Source: CBCXVS01 sp965178525
Lineage (GTDB): Bacteria; Tectomicrobia; Entotheonellia; Entotheonellales; Entotheonellaceae
Direction of reading: 5' to 3'
DNA length: 15,842 nt
NCBI GenBank assembly: GCA_965178525.1
Contig: CBCXVS010000186.1
Location: 1 to 15,842 of the forward strand
The notes below the pieces were generated by a model. The model worked only from the letters and a program-made list of their open reading frames with translations, did not search any database and had not been told where the DNA came from. A program made the translations under genes and the position numbers. Shown here piece by piece: positions 1 through 6,820 of this stretch. Position 1 is the first letter of the stretch. The number at the start of each line of letters is the position of its first letter.

Positions 1-339
1 CAGTACCAGCGGTTTATTCCCCGCAATGAAATGGACATTGCCGTGGTGGGTGCGGGATCGTCGGTCGTCTTGAGCGATGATGGCTCGACGATCACGTCGG
101 CCCGAGTCTCTTTGGGCGCGGTAGCGCCGGTCCCGCTGATGGTGCAGGAGTGTGCCGCAGCGGTGGTCGGCCAACGGATTTCGGATGACACGATCAATGC
201 TGCGGCCGCGGCCGCGACGGCGGCGGCACGGCCGATTAATGATATGCGTGGCACGATTGAGCAACGGCGGCATCTGTCGGGTGTGCTGACACGGCGGACG
301 TTACAAGGCGCTATTGCTCGTGCCAGAGGGGAGGCGTAA
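1..339 (+). CDS. Molybdenum hydroxylase FAD-binding (medium) subunit, C-terminal fragment
   Basis: The reading frame is open from base 1 and ends at TAA 337-339, so only about the last 112 residues are present and the gene begins upstream of the window. The fragment opens with a YQRFIPRNEMDIAVVG stretch, typical of the C-terminal domain of CO dehydrogenase/xanthine dehydrogenase medium subunits (CO_deh_flav_C type), and ends in the usual alpha-helical tail. In this family the subunit binds FAD and passes electrons from the 2Fe-2S subunit to the final acceptor. It is followed four bases later by the 2Fe-2S subunit and then the Mo subunit, the standard medium-small-large order, so the three are very probably one operon and one cytoplasmic complex. 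The FAD-binding motifs lie outside the window and cannot be checked. The substrate cannot be told from this piece. Confidence 0.9.
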   Translation, partial: QYQRFIPRNEMDIAVVGAGSSVVLSDDGSTITSARVSLGAVAPVPLMVQECAAAVVGQRISDDTINAAAAAATAAARPINDMRGTIEQRRHLSGVLTRRTLQGAIARARGEA

Positions 340-343
340 ACTT

Positions 344-820
344 ATGGCAGAAAAGGTTATGGTGCAGACGTCAATCAATGGCGAAGAGACCGCGTTCATC
401 TGTGAGCCGCGGCAGAGTCTGCTGGAAGTCTTGCGGGAGGACCTGGGGCTCACCGGGACCAAAGAGGGCTGCAGCAACGGCAATTGTGGCGCCTGCAGCG
501 TCCAGCTCGATGGGGTCTTGGTCGATTCTTGTTTAGTCCTGGCGGTCGAAACCGGGGGCAAAACGGTCACCACCATTGAAGGGCTGGCAAGTCCGGCGCA
601 GTTGCACCCGCTGCAACAAAAGTTCCTGGAGCATGCTGCGTTGCAGTGTGGCATTTGCACGCCAGGCTTCATCGTTGCCGCCAAAGCCCTGTTGGAGACA
701 AACCCGCGTCCGACGGAGCACGAGGTGCGCTATTGGCTGGCGGGGAATCTGTGTCGCTGCACCGGGTATGATAAGATCATCCGCGCGGTTTTGGATGCGG
801 CCGAGACCATGGAGGCGTAG
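344..820 (+). CDS. Molybdenum hydroxylase 2Fe-2S (small) subunit
   Basis: A 158-residue protein of normal length for the CoxS/XDH small-subunit family, which carries electrons from the Mo site to FAD. The N-terminal ferredoxin-like domain holds the plant-type cluster cysteines C43, C48, C51 and C63 (CSNGNCGAC motif). The C-terminal helical domain holds the second cluster cysteines C102 and C105 (CGICTPGF) and C137 and C139 (LCRCTGY). All eight ligands are present. I chose ATG 344 because GGGGAGG at 328-334 sits 9 bases upstream and the protein then begins directly with the ferredoxin strand; an upstream ATG at 314 would overlap the FAD subunit and add ten residues. The large subunit starts five bases after its stop, so translation is probably coupled. 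Confidence 0.95.
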   Translation: MAEKVMVQTSINGEETAFICEPRQSLLEVLREDLGLTGTKEGCSNGNCGACSVQLDGVLVDSCLVLAVETGGKTVTTIEGLASPAQLHPLQQKFLEHAALQCGICTPGFIVAAKALLETNPRPTEHEVRYWLAGNLCRCTGYDKIIRAVLDAAETMEA

Positions 821-825
821 GTGTA

Positions 826-3099
826 ATGGCAGAAGCAACAGCGGAATACAAGGTCATTGGGACCCGGCCGGTTCGTCCCGATGGGACGGATAAGGTGACG
901 GGAAGGGCTGTGTATGGCGGGGACATGCGGCTGACCGGGATGCTCCATGGCAAGGTGCTGCGGAGCCCGCATGCGCATGCGCGGATTAAGTCAATCGATA
1001 CCAGCAAGGCGGAGGCGCTGCCCGGTGTGCGGGCGGTGATGACTGGGCAAGAGCTCCCGGATCCGGGCGCGCGCATGGCCGCTGCCGGTGAAATGCCGAT
1101 CAACGTCCAGCATTTGAGCAACAATGTGATGGCGAAGGACAAGGCGCTCTACAAGGGGCATGCCGTGGCGGCCGTGGCGGCGACCAACGTCCATATCGCG
1201 GAAGAGGCGCTAAGGCTGATTGAGGTCGAGTATGAGGTGTTGCCTCCGGTCCTGAGCGTCCTGGACGCGATGAAGGACGATGCGCCCATCGTGCTCGATG
1301 ACTTGAAGACCACCGACTTGGGTCAGCAGACCGACAAGGTGAGTAATATCGCCAGCCATCTCCAGTTCAAGCTGGGGGATCCGGATCAGGGTTTCCAGGA
1401 AGCCGATGTGGTGATCGAGCGTGAGTTCAATACCGCGACCGTGCATCAGGGATACATCGAGCCGCACAACGCCACGGCGCTGTGGAACGAGGAAGGCGAT
1501 CTCCATATCTGGACGAGTACGCAGGGCGCCTTTGTGGTACAAAAGCAGACGTCGGAGGTGTTAGACATTCCGGTCGCACAGGTCACGGTGACCCCGTGCG
1601 AGATTGGCGGCGGCTTTGGGGGTAAAATCGCCGTCTTCCTGGAGCCGGTAGCCGCGGTCTTGTCGAAAAAGACCGGTCGGCCGGTGAAAATGATTATGAG
1701 CCGCATCGAGGAATTCGAGGGCTCAGGGCCGACGCCAGCGTCCAACATGACCATGAAGATGGGGGCCAAAAACGACGGGACAATCGTTGCGGCGCAAGCG
1801 AACCTGAAGTATGAAGCGGGCGCTTTTCCGGGTTCGCCAGTGGGGGCGGGTGCGATGTGCATCTTCGCGCCCTATGCATTTCCGAACATGCAGGTCGACG
1901 GCTATGACGTCCTGGTGAATAAGCCGAAAACCGCGGCCTATCGTGCCCCCGGCGCGACCAATGCCGCCTTTGCGGTGGAAACGGTCATTGACGAAGTCGC
2001 TGAGAAGCTGAATCTGGATCCCCTCGAGATCCGCCGGATCAATGGGACCAAGGAAGGCGAGCGGCGTGTCGATGGGCCGACGTTCCCGCGTATCGGCTTT
2101 TTGGAAACGGTGCATGCGGCGCTGGAGCATGAGCACTATGCCACACCGCTGACCGGCCCGAACCGTGGGCGTGGCGTGGCCTCGGGCTTTTGGTTCAACG
2201 TCGGCTTCTCGTCGACGGTGGTCATCAATGTGAATTCGGATGGCACCGTCTCCCTCGTCGAAGGGTCGACGGACATTGGCGGGACACGGGCGTCCATCGC
2301 CATGCAGGCGGCGGAAGCGTTGGGTATCCCGTATGAGGATGTCAAACCGACGGTCGTCGGAACCGATGGGGTGGGCTACACGGACGTGACCGGTGGCAGC
2401 CGCACCACGTTTGCCACCGGCTATGCGGCGCACGATGCGGCGTTGGATGTGGTCGCCCAGATGAAGGCGCGGGCGGCCAGCCGTTGGAACTCGGATGAAA
2501 CCCCGGTCGGACCCGAGGATGTGACGTATACCGATGGGGTCTTCCGGTGTACCAAGGACGCGGAACAGACCATGACGTTCAAGGAAGTTGCCGCGACGTT
2601 GGCGCGTACGGGCGGACCGCTCACCGGGCGTGCGACCGTGCAGCCGCGCGGGGTGGGTGGCGCTTTTGCCACCCATATCGTGGATGTCGAGGTCGATCCG
2701 GATACGGGCAAGGTCACGATCCTGAGCTACACGGCGACACAGGATGTCGGCACGGCCATCCATCCGAGCTATGTGGAAGGCCAGATACAGGGTGGCGCCG
2801 TGCAGGGGATTGGCTGGGCCTTGAACGAGGAGTTCGTCTACAATGACGATGGCAGCATGGTGAATGCCAGCTTCCTGGATTATCGCATGCCGACCACGCT
2901 GGATCTGCCGATGATCGACACCGTTTTAGTGGAAGTCCCGAATCCGGGGCACCCCTACGGTGTGCGTGGGGTTGGCGAGGTGCCGATCGTACCGCCGGTC
3001 GCGGCTCTTGCCAACGCGATCTCCAGGGCGACGGGGAGGCGGATGACGGATGCGCCCATGTCTCCCGGCTACATCCTTAGCCAGCTCAGCAAGGAGTAA
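826..3099 (+). CDS. Xanthine dehydrogenase family molybdopterin-binding (large) subunit
   Basis: A 757-residue Mo-cofactor subunit with the aldehyde oxidase/xanthine dehydrogenase a/b hammerhead domain at the N-terminus (about residues 15-130) and the molybdopterin-binding domains after it. Visible motifs are the glycine-rich GGGFGGK loop at 261-267, AYRAPGA at 371-377 and GVGE with the probable catalytic glutamate E718. The active-site loop is not the AYRCSFR of form I CO dehydrogenase nor the AYRGAGR of form II, so CO oxidation should not be assumed; an aldehyde, purine or aromatic substrate is more likely but unresolved. GGAGG at 811-815 is 10 bases before ATG 826. The stop at 3097-3099 overlaps a possible ATG of the next gene (TAATG), again pointing to one operon. 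Confidence 0.95.
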   Translation: MAEATAEYKVIGTRPVRPDGTDKVTGRAVYGGDMRLTGMLHGKVLRSPHAHARIKSIDTSKAEALPGVRAVMTGQELPDPGARMAAAGEMPINVQHLSNNVMAKDKALYKGHAVAAVAATNVHIAEEALRLIEVEYEVLPPVLSVLDAMKDDAPIVLDDLKTTDLGQQTDKVSNIASHLQFKLGDPDQGFQEADVVIEREFNTATVHQGYIEPHNATALWNEEGDLHIWTSTQGAFVVQKQTSEVLDIPVAQVTVTPCEIGGGFGGKIAVFLEPVAAVLSKKTGRPVKMIMSRIEEFEGSGPTPASNMTMKMGAKNDGTIVAAQANLKYEAGAFPGSPVGAGAMCIFAPYAFPNMQVDGYDVLVNKPKTAAYRAPGATNAAFAVETVIDEVAEKLNLDPLEIRRINGTKEGERRVDGPTFPRIGFLETVHAALEHEHYATPLTGPNRGRGVASGFWFNVGFSSTVVINVNSDGTVSLVEGSTDIGGTRASIAMQAAEALGIPYEDVKPTVVGTDGVGYTDVTGGSRTTFATGYAAHDAALDVVAQMKARAASRWNSDETPVGPEDVTYTDGVFRCTKDAEQTMTFKEVAATLARTGGPLTGRATVQPRGVGGAFATHIVDVEVDPDTGKVTILSYTATQDVGTAIHPSYVEGQIQGGAVQGIGWALNEEFVYNDDGSMVNASFLDYRMPTTLDLPMIDTVLVEVPNPGHPYGVRGVGEVPIVPPVAALANAISRATGRRMTDAPMSPGYILSQLSKE

Positions 3100-3104
3100 T
3101 GACC

Positions 3105-3515
3105 ATGGCGCTCGTCTTCATCCCGACGATGATGCAAAACCTCACAGATGGAACGGCCCAGGTGCAAATCGAGGGACGGACGGTGCGCGCCATTATCAAT
3201 CACCTGGAGGAGCGCTTCCCGGGCATGAAGGAGCGTCTCTTCCAGGATGGTGACATCCGCCCTGACATCGCCGTCGCTGTGGATGGAGAAGTGTCCTTCG
3301 ACCTGACGGACCGCGTCAACGACGATAGCGAGGTCCATTTCGTCCCGCCTATTAGTGGAGGATGCGGAATGCGGAATGCGGAATGCGGAATGCGGAATGC
3401 GGAATGGGGGAGACGGGGTGACATGGGAGTTCCGTATGCGTTAGGATTTGCGGTGTCGGGCGGTTTTGATGGACGAGATGACGATGGCGACCAAGGCGTT
3501 GCCTTCGTTCATTAA
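3105..3515 (+). CDS. MoaD/ThiS-family ubiquitin-like protein with a repeat-derived C-terminal extension
   Basis: The first 86 residues form a complete MoaD/ThiS-type beta-grasp protein ending in HFVPPISGG. In this family the terminal Gly-Gly must be exposed, because it is adenylated and thiocarboxylated to donate sulfur in molybdopterin or thiamin synthesis. Here the diglycine (G85-G86) is followed not by a stop but by a GCGGAAT array, so the frame runs on for 50 residues (CGMRNAE repeats, then unrelated sequence) to TAA 3513-3515. ATG 3105 is preferred over ATG 3099 because AAGGAG at 3091-3096 is then 8 bases away. Its place after the Mo subunit suggests a role in cofactor supply for the hydroxylase. 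Unless the tail is removed, the product may be inactive. Confidence 0.85.
   Translation: MALVFIPTMMQNLTDGTAQVQIEGRTVRAIINHLEERFPGMKERLFQDGDIRPDIAVAVDGEVSFDLTDRVNDDSEVHFVPPISGGCGMRNAECGMRNAEWGRRGDMGVPYALGFAVSGGFDGRDDDGDQGVAFVH
3363..3405 (+). repeat. Heptad array 1 (6 x GCGGAAT)
   Basis: Six perfect GCGGAAT units at 3364-3405 preceded by a T, directly after the Gly-Gly codons of the MoaD-like gene. The downstream flank is rich in G and A (GGGGGAGACGGGG). The array reads in the same direction as the gene whose 3' end it occupies, and it points toward array 2. Confidence 0.97.
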
Positions 3516-3824
3516 ATCTGTGAGCCGTTGTTGCGGGACGAGATGACTCTCGACAAGTAGTTCCATCCAATAGAGACATTCGTCGGCTTCTTCTTCGACA
3601 ATTCCCATCTTGGCGATAAAATCGGCTTTAGACTTAGCTCGACAAGCGGCTCGATAGTTGGCGCCTACAGATGTAGCTGATCGCAAAAGTTGCTTCCCGA
3701 TCACCTCAGCCGTGCGACGACGCGGCAACGATTCAACCAACCGAATCACGCGTAAAGCATAAGCCTTTGTTCTCGCCGTAAGATTTTCTTCCCTATTCCG
3801 CATTCCGCATTCCGCATTTAACAT
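3441..3824 (-). CDS. Four helix bundle protein (23S rRNA intervening-sequence protein / Avd-like family)
   Basis: A 127-residue helical protein whose core, from about residue 13, carries the family signature RVIRLVESLP, SVGANYRAACRAKS and MGIVEEEADECLYWMELL. The family (S23/TIGR02436 type) is known from proteins encoded in 23S rRNA intervening sequences and is structurally related to Avd, the accessory protein of diversity-generating retroelements; its biochemical role is mostly unknown, and a basic surface suggests nucleic-acid binding. The first eleven residues are translated from array 2 (LNAECGMRN). ATG 3822-3824 is preceded on the minus strand by GGGGAAG, part of the purine-rich flank of array 3; a second in-frame ATG inside array 2 (3801-3803) is possible. 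It starts 15 bases after the CysZ-like stop, so it may be co-transcribed. No reverse transcriptase or rRNA gene is nearby. Confidence 0.88.
   Translation of the reverse strand: MLNAECGMRNREENLTARTKAYALRVIRLVESLPRRRTAEVIGKQLLRSATSVGANYRAACRAKSKADFIAKMGIVEEEADECLYWMELLVESHLVPQQRLTDLMNEGNALVAIVISSIKTARHRKS
3795..3816 (-). repeat. Heptad array 2 (3 x GCGGAAT on minus)
   Basis: Three perfect ATTCCGC units on the plus strand at 3795-3815. Read on the minus strand it is TTAAAT, three GCGGAAT units, then the purine-rich AGGGAAGAAAAT. It lies within the 5' coding end of the four-helix-bundle gene and supplies an in-frame ATG. Confidence 0.95.
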
Positions 3825-3839
3825 GTTCTTCCCCTTCTT

Positions 3840-4634
3840 TCATTCCGCATTCCGCATTCCGCATTCCGCATTTAAAAGGAGGAGAGTTCCGCCCACGACC
3901 AATATCGGTAAACAGACAAAATTCAACAGGGGTATCAGCAGCGTGAGAGAGGCTGCGGCGCCGAAACCGAGCATGAGCCAGCGTTGTTTCCAGACCAGGG
4001 TACGCCGCTGCGCAAAGGTCATGAGCCGATGGTCCATGGCGTAGCCGGCGTATTGCAGGGGGAGAAAGAGCATGGTGAAGAGTGTGGCCGCCATGATGGT
4101 GAACGGCGAGAGAATGGGAATCAACCCGAGAAAAAAGAGCGTGGCTTGGACAACGAAGAAAAAGCCGATTTTTTTCAACTCAGAGACGAAGGAAACGTAA
4201 AACGACTGCCAGATACCGCGTAGGGCGGGGCGTTCTTGGGACACCTGGCCGGTCGCGATGTCTTCGACGCGCTGGGCCAGGACATCGAGAAAGGGCGCGG
4301 CGATCACGGTGCCCAGGAGGAGAAATGCCAGATAGATCATAATGATCGAGGCGACAATGAGCAGCGCACCGATCATCCACGCTAAGAATCGGAGTGGAGC
4401 CGTCCACAGCCATGCATACCAGGTATCAGGCGGCTCGCTTGGGAGGAAACCGGTTATCAGGCTGTACGTGATGGGATAGGTCCAGAGAAAGATGGCGAAC
4501 GCGGTGGCAAACACGACGACATTGACGGCTGCCGGGAGTAAGGCCCACTTCCAAAGCGGGCGATTCTGCCATAAAAAGGCCATACCCTGGAAGGGAAATC
4601 CGAACCCACGTACCCCATTACTGAAAAACTGCAT
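3840..4634 (-). CDS. CysZ/EI24-like integral membrane protein
   Basis: A 264-residue protein with several long hydrophobic segments (about residues 28-55, 83-118, 152-200 and 220-253) and the N-terminal pattern NGVRGFGFPFQGMAFLWQNRPLWKWALLPA typical in style of the EI24 domain family, to which the sulfate permease CysZ belongs. Family members are inner-membrane proteins; a sulfate role is not shown here, since no cys genes adjoin it. The start at 4634 matches the family's N-terminus; the ribosome-binding site is weak (GAGGCA, distant). The last ten residues, NAECGMRNAE, come from heptad array 3, and the TGA stop comes from the array flank. It follows the DppC-like gene on the same strand by 81 bp and could be in the same transcript. 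Confidence 0.85.
   Translation of the reverse strand: MQFFSNGVRGFGFPFQGMAFLWQNRPLWKWALLPAAVNVVVFATAFAIFLWTYPITYSLITGFLPSEPPDTWYAWLWTAPLRFLAWMIGALLIVASIIMIYLAFLLLGTVIAAPFLDVLAQRVEDIATGQVSQERPALRGIWQSFYVSFVSELKKIGFFFVVQATLFFLGLIPILSPFTIMAATLFTMLFLPLQYAGYAMDHRLMTFAQRRTLVWKQRWLMLGFGAAASLTLLIPLLNFVCLPILVVGGTLLLLNAECGMRNAE
3842..3870 (-). repeat. Heptad array 3 (4 x GCGGAAT on minus)
   Basis: Four perfect ATTCCGC units on the plus strand at 3842-3869. On the minus strand it is TTAAAT, four GCGGAAT units, then GAAAGAAGGGGAAGAACATG. It forms the last ten codons of the CysZ-like gene, supplies its TGA stop, and its purine flank serves as the likely ribosome-binding site of the four-helix-bundle gene. 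It shares the 18-base junction GCGGAATGAAAGAAGGGG with array 6. Confidence 0.95.
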
Positions 4635-4670
4635 GGGTTATCTGAGTGCCTCGTGAATGGTGTCCGACTC

Positions 4671-4712
4671 GGGCTGCCTCGATGGGTGGCGATGAAGTTA
4701 GAGAGGCAGACC
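4671..4712 (-). other. Stem-loop after the DppC-like gene
   Basis: CTGCCTC at 4674-4680 pairs with GAGGCAG at 4703-4709, and after one mismatch GG/CC pairs extend the stem; the loop is about 22 bases. It lies just downstream of the permease stop on the minus strand. No T-run follows on that strand, so it is not a classical intrinsic terminator; it may be a weak terminator or a 3' mRNA stabiliser. Confidence 0.3.
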
Positions 4713-4715
4713 CTG

Positions 4716-5627
4716 CTATTCACCACGTAAACGCGGATCGAGCAAATCACGCAGGGCATCACCCATAATATTGAACGCGAGAATCGCGAGCATAATGGCC
4801 AGGCCGGAAAATGTCGTCAGCCAGGGACAACATTTGATGAACTGGCGGCCTTCACTCAGAATGTTGCCCCAGCTTGGCGTTGGCGGTGGCACACCCAATC
4901 CGAGGAAGCTCAGCCCCGCTTCGGTTCGAATCGCGTTGGCAATATAGAGCGTCGCAATGACCACGAGTGTCGAAATGGCATTGGGAAAAACGTGACGCGC
5001 CATGACGCGAATCGGGCTGCTACCAATGGCGCGGGCGGCCATGATGTAGTCATTTTCCCGAATGGTCAGCGCCATGCTACGGGCCAGGCGAACAAAATTG
5101 GGGGTTAAGGCCACGCCAATGGCGATGATTTCGTTGATTAACGACCCTCCCAAAGCCGTGACGATGATCAGGGCGAGCAGCAGGGTGGGAAAAGCCAACA
5201 GCATATCGGTAAAGCGCAATATCACGGCCTCCGTGCCACCGCCCAGAAACCCCGCCATGATGCCCAAAGGTACGCCAATGAGAAAGCCGACGATGACGGC
5301 GCCGAGCCCGACTTGCAAGGATACCCGTGTCCCCCAGATAATCCGGCTGAGGAGGTCGCGGCCGAATTCGTCCGTGCCGAGCGGATGCCCTCCGGGACCG
5401 GGCTTCGACAGCACATAGTCGGAATATTGCGCCGACGGGCTAAAGGGGGAGATCAGTGGCGCGACGACGGCACACAAGACCATCAGGAACGCCATGAACA
5501 TCCCGAGCCCGATCGGGATATATTTGCGCAGCCGCCGTCCTCGCAGGCCTTCGAGCCATTCTTGCTCCGTTGGAAAGGATGCCGCGGCTGTCTGGCGATG
5601 AGACGCGGTGTTATCTGCGAGCGCCAT
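4716..5627 (-). CDS. Peptide/nickel-type ABC transporter permease, DppC-like
   Basis: A 303-residue inner-membrane permease of the DppC/OppC family. A cytoplasmic N-terminus of about 38 residues leads to the first membrane helix (GLGMFMAFLMVLCAVVAPLI), then the hallmark HPLGTDEFGRDLLSRIIWGTR, four to five further helices, and the EAA loop around AARAIGSSPIRVMARHVFPN that docks on the ATPase. The end LLDPRLRGE is typical of the family. With the DppB-like partner and the binding protein upstream it would form an importer for peptides or another oligomeric solute. It starts 14 bases after the DppB-like stop with AGGAGAG upstream of ATG 5627, so the two are translationally linked. No ATP-binding subunit gene follows, where DppD/DppF would usually lie. 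Confidence 0.95.
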   Translation of the reverse strand: MALADNTASHRQTAAASFPTEQEWLEGLRGRRLRKYIPIGLGMFMAFLMVLCAVVAPLISPFSPSAQYSDYVLSKPGPGGHPLGTDEFGRDLLSRIIWGTRVSLQVGLGAVIVGFLIGVPLGIMAGFLGGGTEAVILRFTDMLLAFPTLLLALIIVTALGGSLINEIIAIGVALTPNFVRLARSMALTIRENDYIMAARAIGSSPIRVMARHVFPNAISTLVVIATLYIANAIRTEAGLSFLGLGVPPPTPSWGNILSEGRQFIKCCPWLTTFSGLAIMLAILAFNIMGDALRDLLDPRLRGE

Positions 5628-5641
5628 GGCCGGTCTCTCTC

Positions 5642-6646
5642 CTACTGGTACGCTATACGCGGATCAAACACCGCGTAGAGAACATCGACAATGAGGTTGA
5701 CCATAATGATGGTCATCGTAAAAACCGTGATGGCTCCCTGGGCCAGAGGATAATCCCGTGCGCCGATCGCATCGACCAGCATTTTGCCAAGTCCCGGACG
5801 GGTAAAGACGGTTTCCGTCAGGACCGTCCCGGTTAGGGCAATGGCGACAAAGAGGCCAATAATGGTCAACAGCGGAATCATCATGTTGCGCAACGCATGC
5901 TTATAAATCACCAGACGTTCGGCTAGGCCTTTGGAACGGGCCGTGCGAATGTAGTCTTGGCTGATCACCTCCAGCATAGCCGATCGCGACAGCCGGCTCA
6001 CCGTGGCGGCCAGCGTGAAACCCAGAGCGATAGCTGGTAAGACCAGGTGGTGTAAAACGTCGGCCACTGCCGCGAGGAAATCTTCCGGGTATTCGAATAT
6101 TTCGCCTGAGCCGATCATTTCCAGTACGGTCGTGAGATCGCCCCCACCAATCAAGGGAAAGATATCCCAACGGAGGGAAAACAGCATGAGCATCAAAATG
6201 CCAAACCAAAACACGGGCATCGACAGGCCCAGCAGCGCGACGATGCGGGCGCTGTAATCCACCAGCGGGTTCTGCCGCTTCAGCGCCGAGAAGACGCCGG
6301 TCGGGAGACCGATGAGGAGCGCGACCAAGGTACTGGAGATCACCAGCAACAGGGTGTGCGGGAACATGCGGACAATATAGCTGGCGACCGTGTAGTGGAA
6401 GACCAGTGAGCGGCCAAAATCAAAATGGAGTGACTTCCACATATAATCGGCATACTGCACGATTAAGGGGCGATCGAGGCCGAGATTGCGCACGCAATCT
6501 TCCAGTGCTTCCTTCGTCGCCTCATCGCCCATCATGGCGAGACACGGGTCACCCGGCAAGATCCGCATGGCAAAAAAGACGATACTCATGGCGCCCAAGA
6601 GCATGGGAATCGCAATGAGCAAGCGCCTGACAATATACTGAAACAA
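5642..6646 (-). CDS. Peptide/nickel-type ABC transporter permease, DppB-like
   Basis: A 334-residue permease of the DppB/OppB family with the classic N-terminus FQYIVRRLLIAIPMLLG, an ILPGDP motif, a long periplasmic loop, and the EAA cytoplasmic loop at DYIRTARSKGLAERLVIYKHALRN. The C-terminus DVLYAVFDPRIAY is also typical. The start codon is TTG (CAA on the plus strand at 6644-6646): a strong ribosome-binding site AAGGAGGT (plus-strand 6653-6660) is 6 bases upstream, and no ATG occurs until the first membrane helix. It pairs with the DppC-like permease to form the channel. The 170-bp gap from the binding-protein stop holds a 97-bp repeat and a GC-rich inverted repeat. Confidence 0.95.
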   Translation of the reverse strand: MFQYIVRRLLIAIPMLLGAMSIVFFAMRILPGDPCLAMMGDEATKEALEDCVRNLGLDRPLIVQYADYMWKSLHFDFGRSLVFHYTVASYIVRMFPHTLLLVISSTLVALLIGLPTGVFSALKRQNPLVDYSARIVALLGLSMPVFWFGILMLMLFSLRWDIFPLIGGGDLTTVLEMIGSGEIFEYPEDFLAAVADVLHHLVLPAIALGFTLAATVSRLSRSAMLEVISQDYIRTARSKGLAERLVIYKHALRNMMIPLLTIIGLFVAIALTGTVLTETVFTRPGLGKMLVDAIGARDYPLAQGAITVFTMTIIMVNLIVDVLYAVFDPRIAYQ

Positions 6647-6652
6647 CCGCTT

Positions 6653-6660
6653 ACCTCCTT
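6653..6660 (-). promoter_or_regulatory. Strong ribosome-binding site that fixes a TTG start
   Basis: The minus strand reads AAGGAGGT, a full anti-Shine-Dalgarno match, 6 bases before TTG at 6646-6644. It decides the start of the DppB-like permease and compensates for the weak initiation codon. Confidence 0.75.
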
Positions 6661-6683
6661 TGTGCTGCTCCTTGCCGGAGGGG

Positions 6684-6711
6684 CCCTCTCCCCCAATCTT
6701 GGGGAAGGGAG
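6684..6711. repeat. GC-rich imperfect inverted repeat between binding-protein and permease genes
   Basis: CCCCAA (6691-6696) and TTGGGG (6699-6704) are complementary, and the flanks CTCTC and AAGGGAG extend the pairing with mismatches. It lies in the leader of the DppB-like gene. It may be a dispersed palindromic repeat or a structure that lowers permease expression relative to the binding protein; the latter is inference. Confidence 0.35.
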
Positions 6712-6720
6712 ACTAGAAGC

Positions 6721-6820
6721 CTAGTACTGCGTACGGCAAATTGTTGATCAGTTGATCGCTCTGATATGGCTTGGCTTACGGCGCTCAAACCGGCGGTGGA
6801 CTTCTGCCTGCGTGTACTAG
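6721..6820. repeat. 97-bp dispersed repeat, copy 1
   Basis: Positions 6721-6817 align without gaps to 8738-8834, with 69 of 97 identities by hand count. The ends are the best conserved (CTAG.ACTGCGTAC on the left, CGTGTAC on the right), plus a central GCTTACGGCGCTCAAAC. This copy has inverted ends CTAGTAC/GTACTAG (6721-6727 and 6814-6820). It overlaps the TAG stop of the solute-binding protein. Confidence 0.7.

Larger units (their letters stand above)
3363..3870. mobile_element. Candidate inverted-array element carrying a four-helix-bundle gene
   Basis: Array 1 (GCGGAAT on plus) and arrays 2 and 3 (GCGGAAT on minus) face each other across about 390 bp that hold one minus-strand four-helix-bundle gene. 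The inverted similarity goes slightly beyond the heptads: the inward flanks GGGGGAGACG (array 1) and AGGGAAGAAA (array 2) are both purine-rich and partly alike. GGAGGA occurs just outside both ends (3357-3362 and 3878-3883), a possible target duplication, but low-complexity purine sequence makes this weak. There is no transposase. I infer a small mobile or array-spreading unit, with the exact ends uncertain (array 2 or array 3 as right end). Confidence 0.4.

Noticed and set aside
1723..2763. Long minus-strand open frame of 346 codons
   Set aside because: It is antisense to the Mo-cofactor subunit, whose motifs are clear; the translation is Arg/His-rich and has no family features.
3441..3824. 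Diversity-generating retroelement accessory gene (Avd)
   Set aside because: The protein family is related, but no reverse transcriptase, template repeat or adenine-biased variable repeat is in the window.
3363..3870. CRISPR array
   Set aside because: The unit is 7 bases and contiguous, without spacers, and there are no cas genes.
3357..3883. GGAGGA as a true target-site duplication of the candidate element
   Set aside because: The sequence is short and low-complexity; the second inward array pair shows no equivalent duplication, so it is mentioned only as weak evidence.
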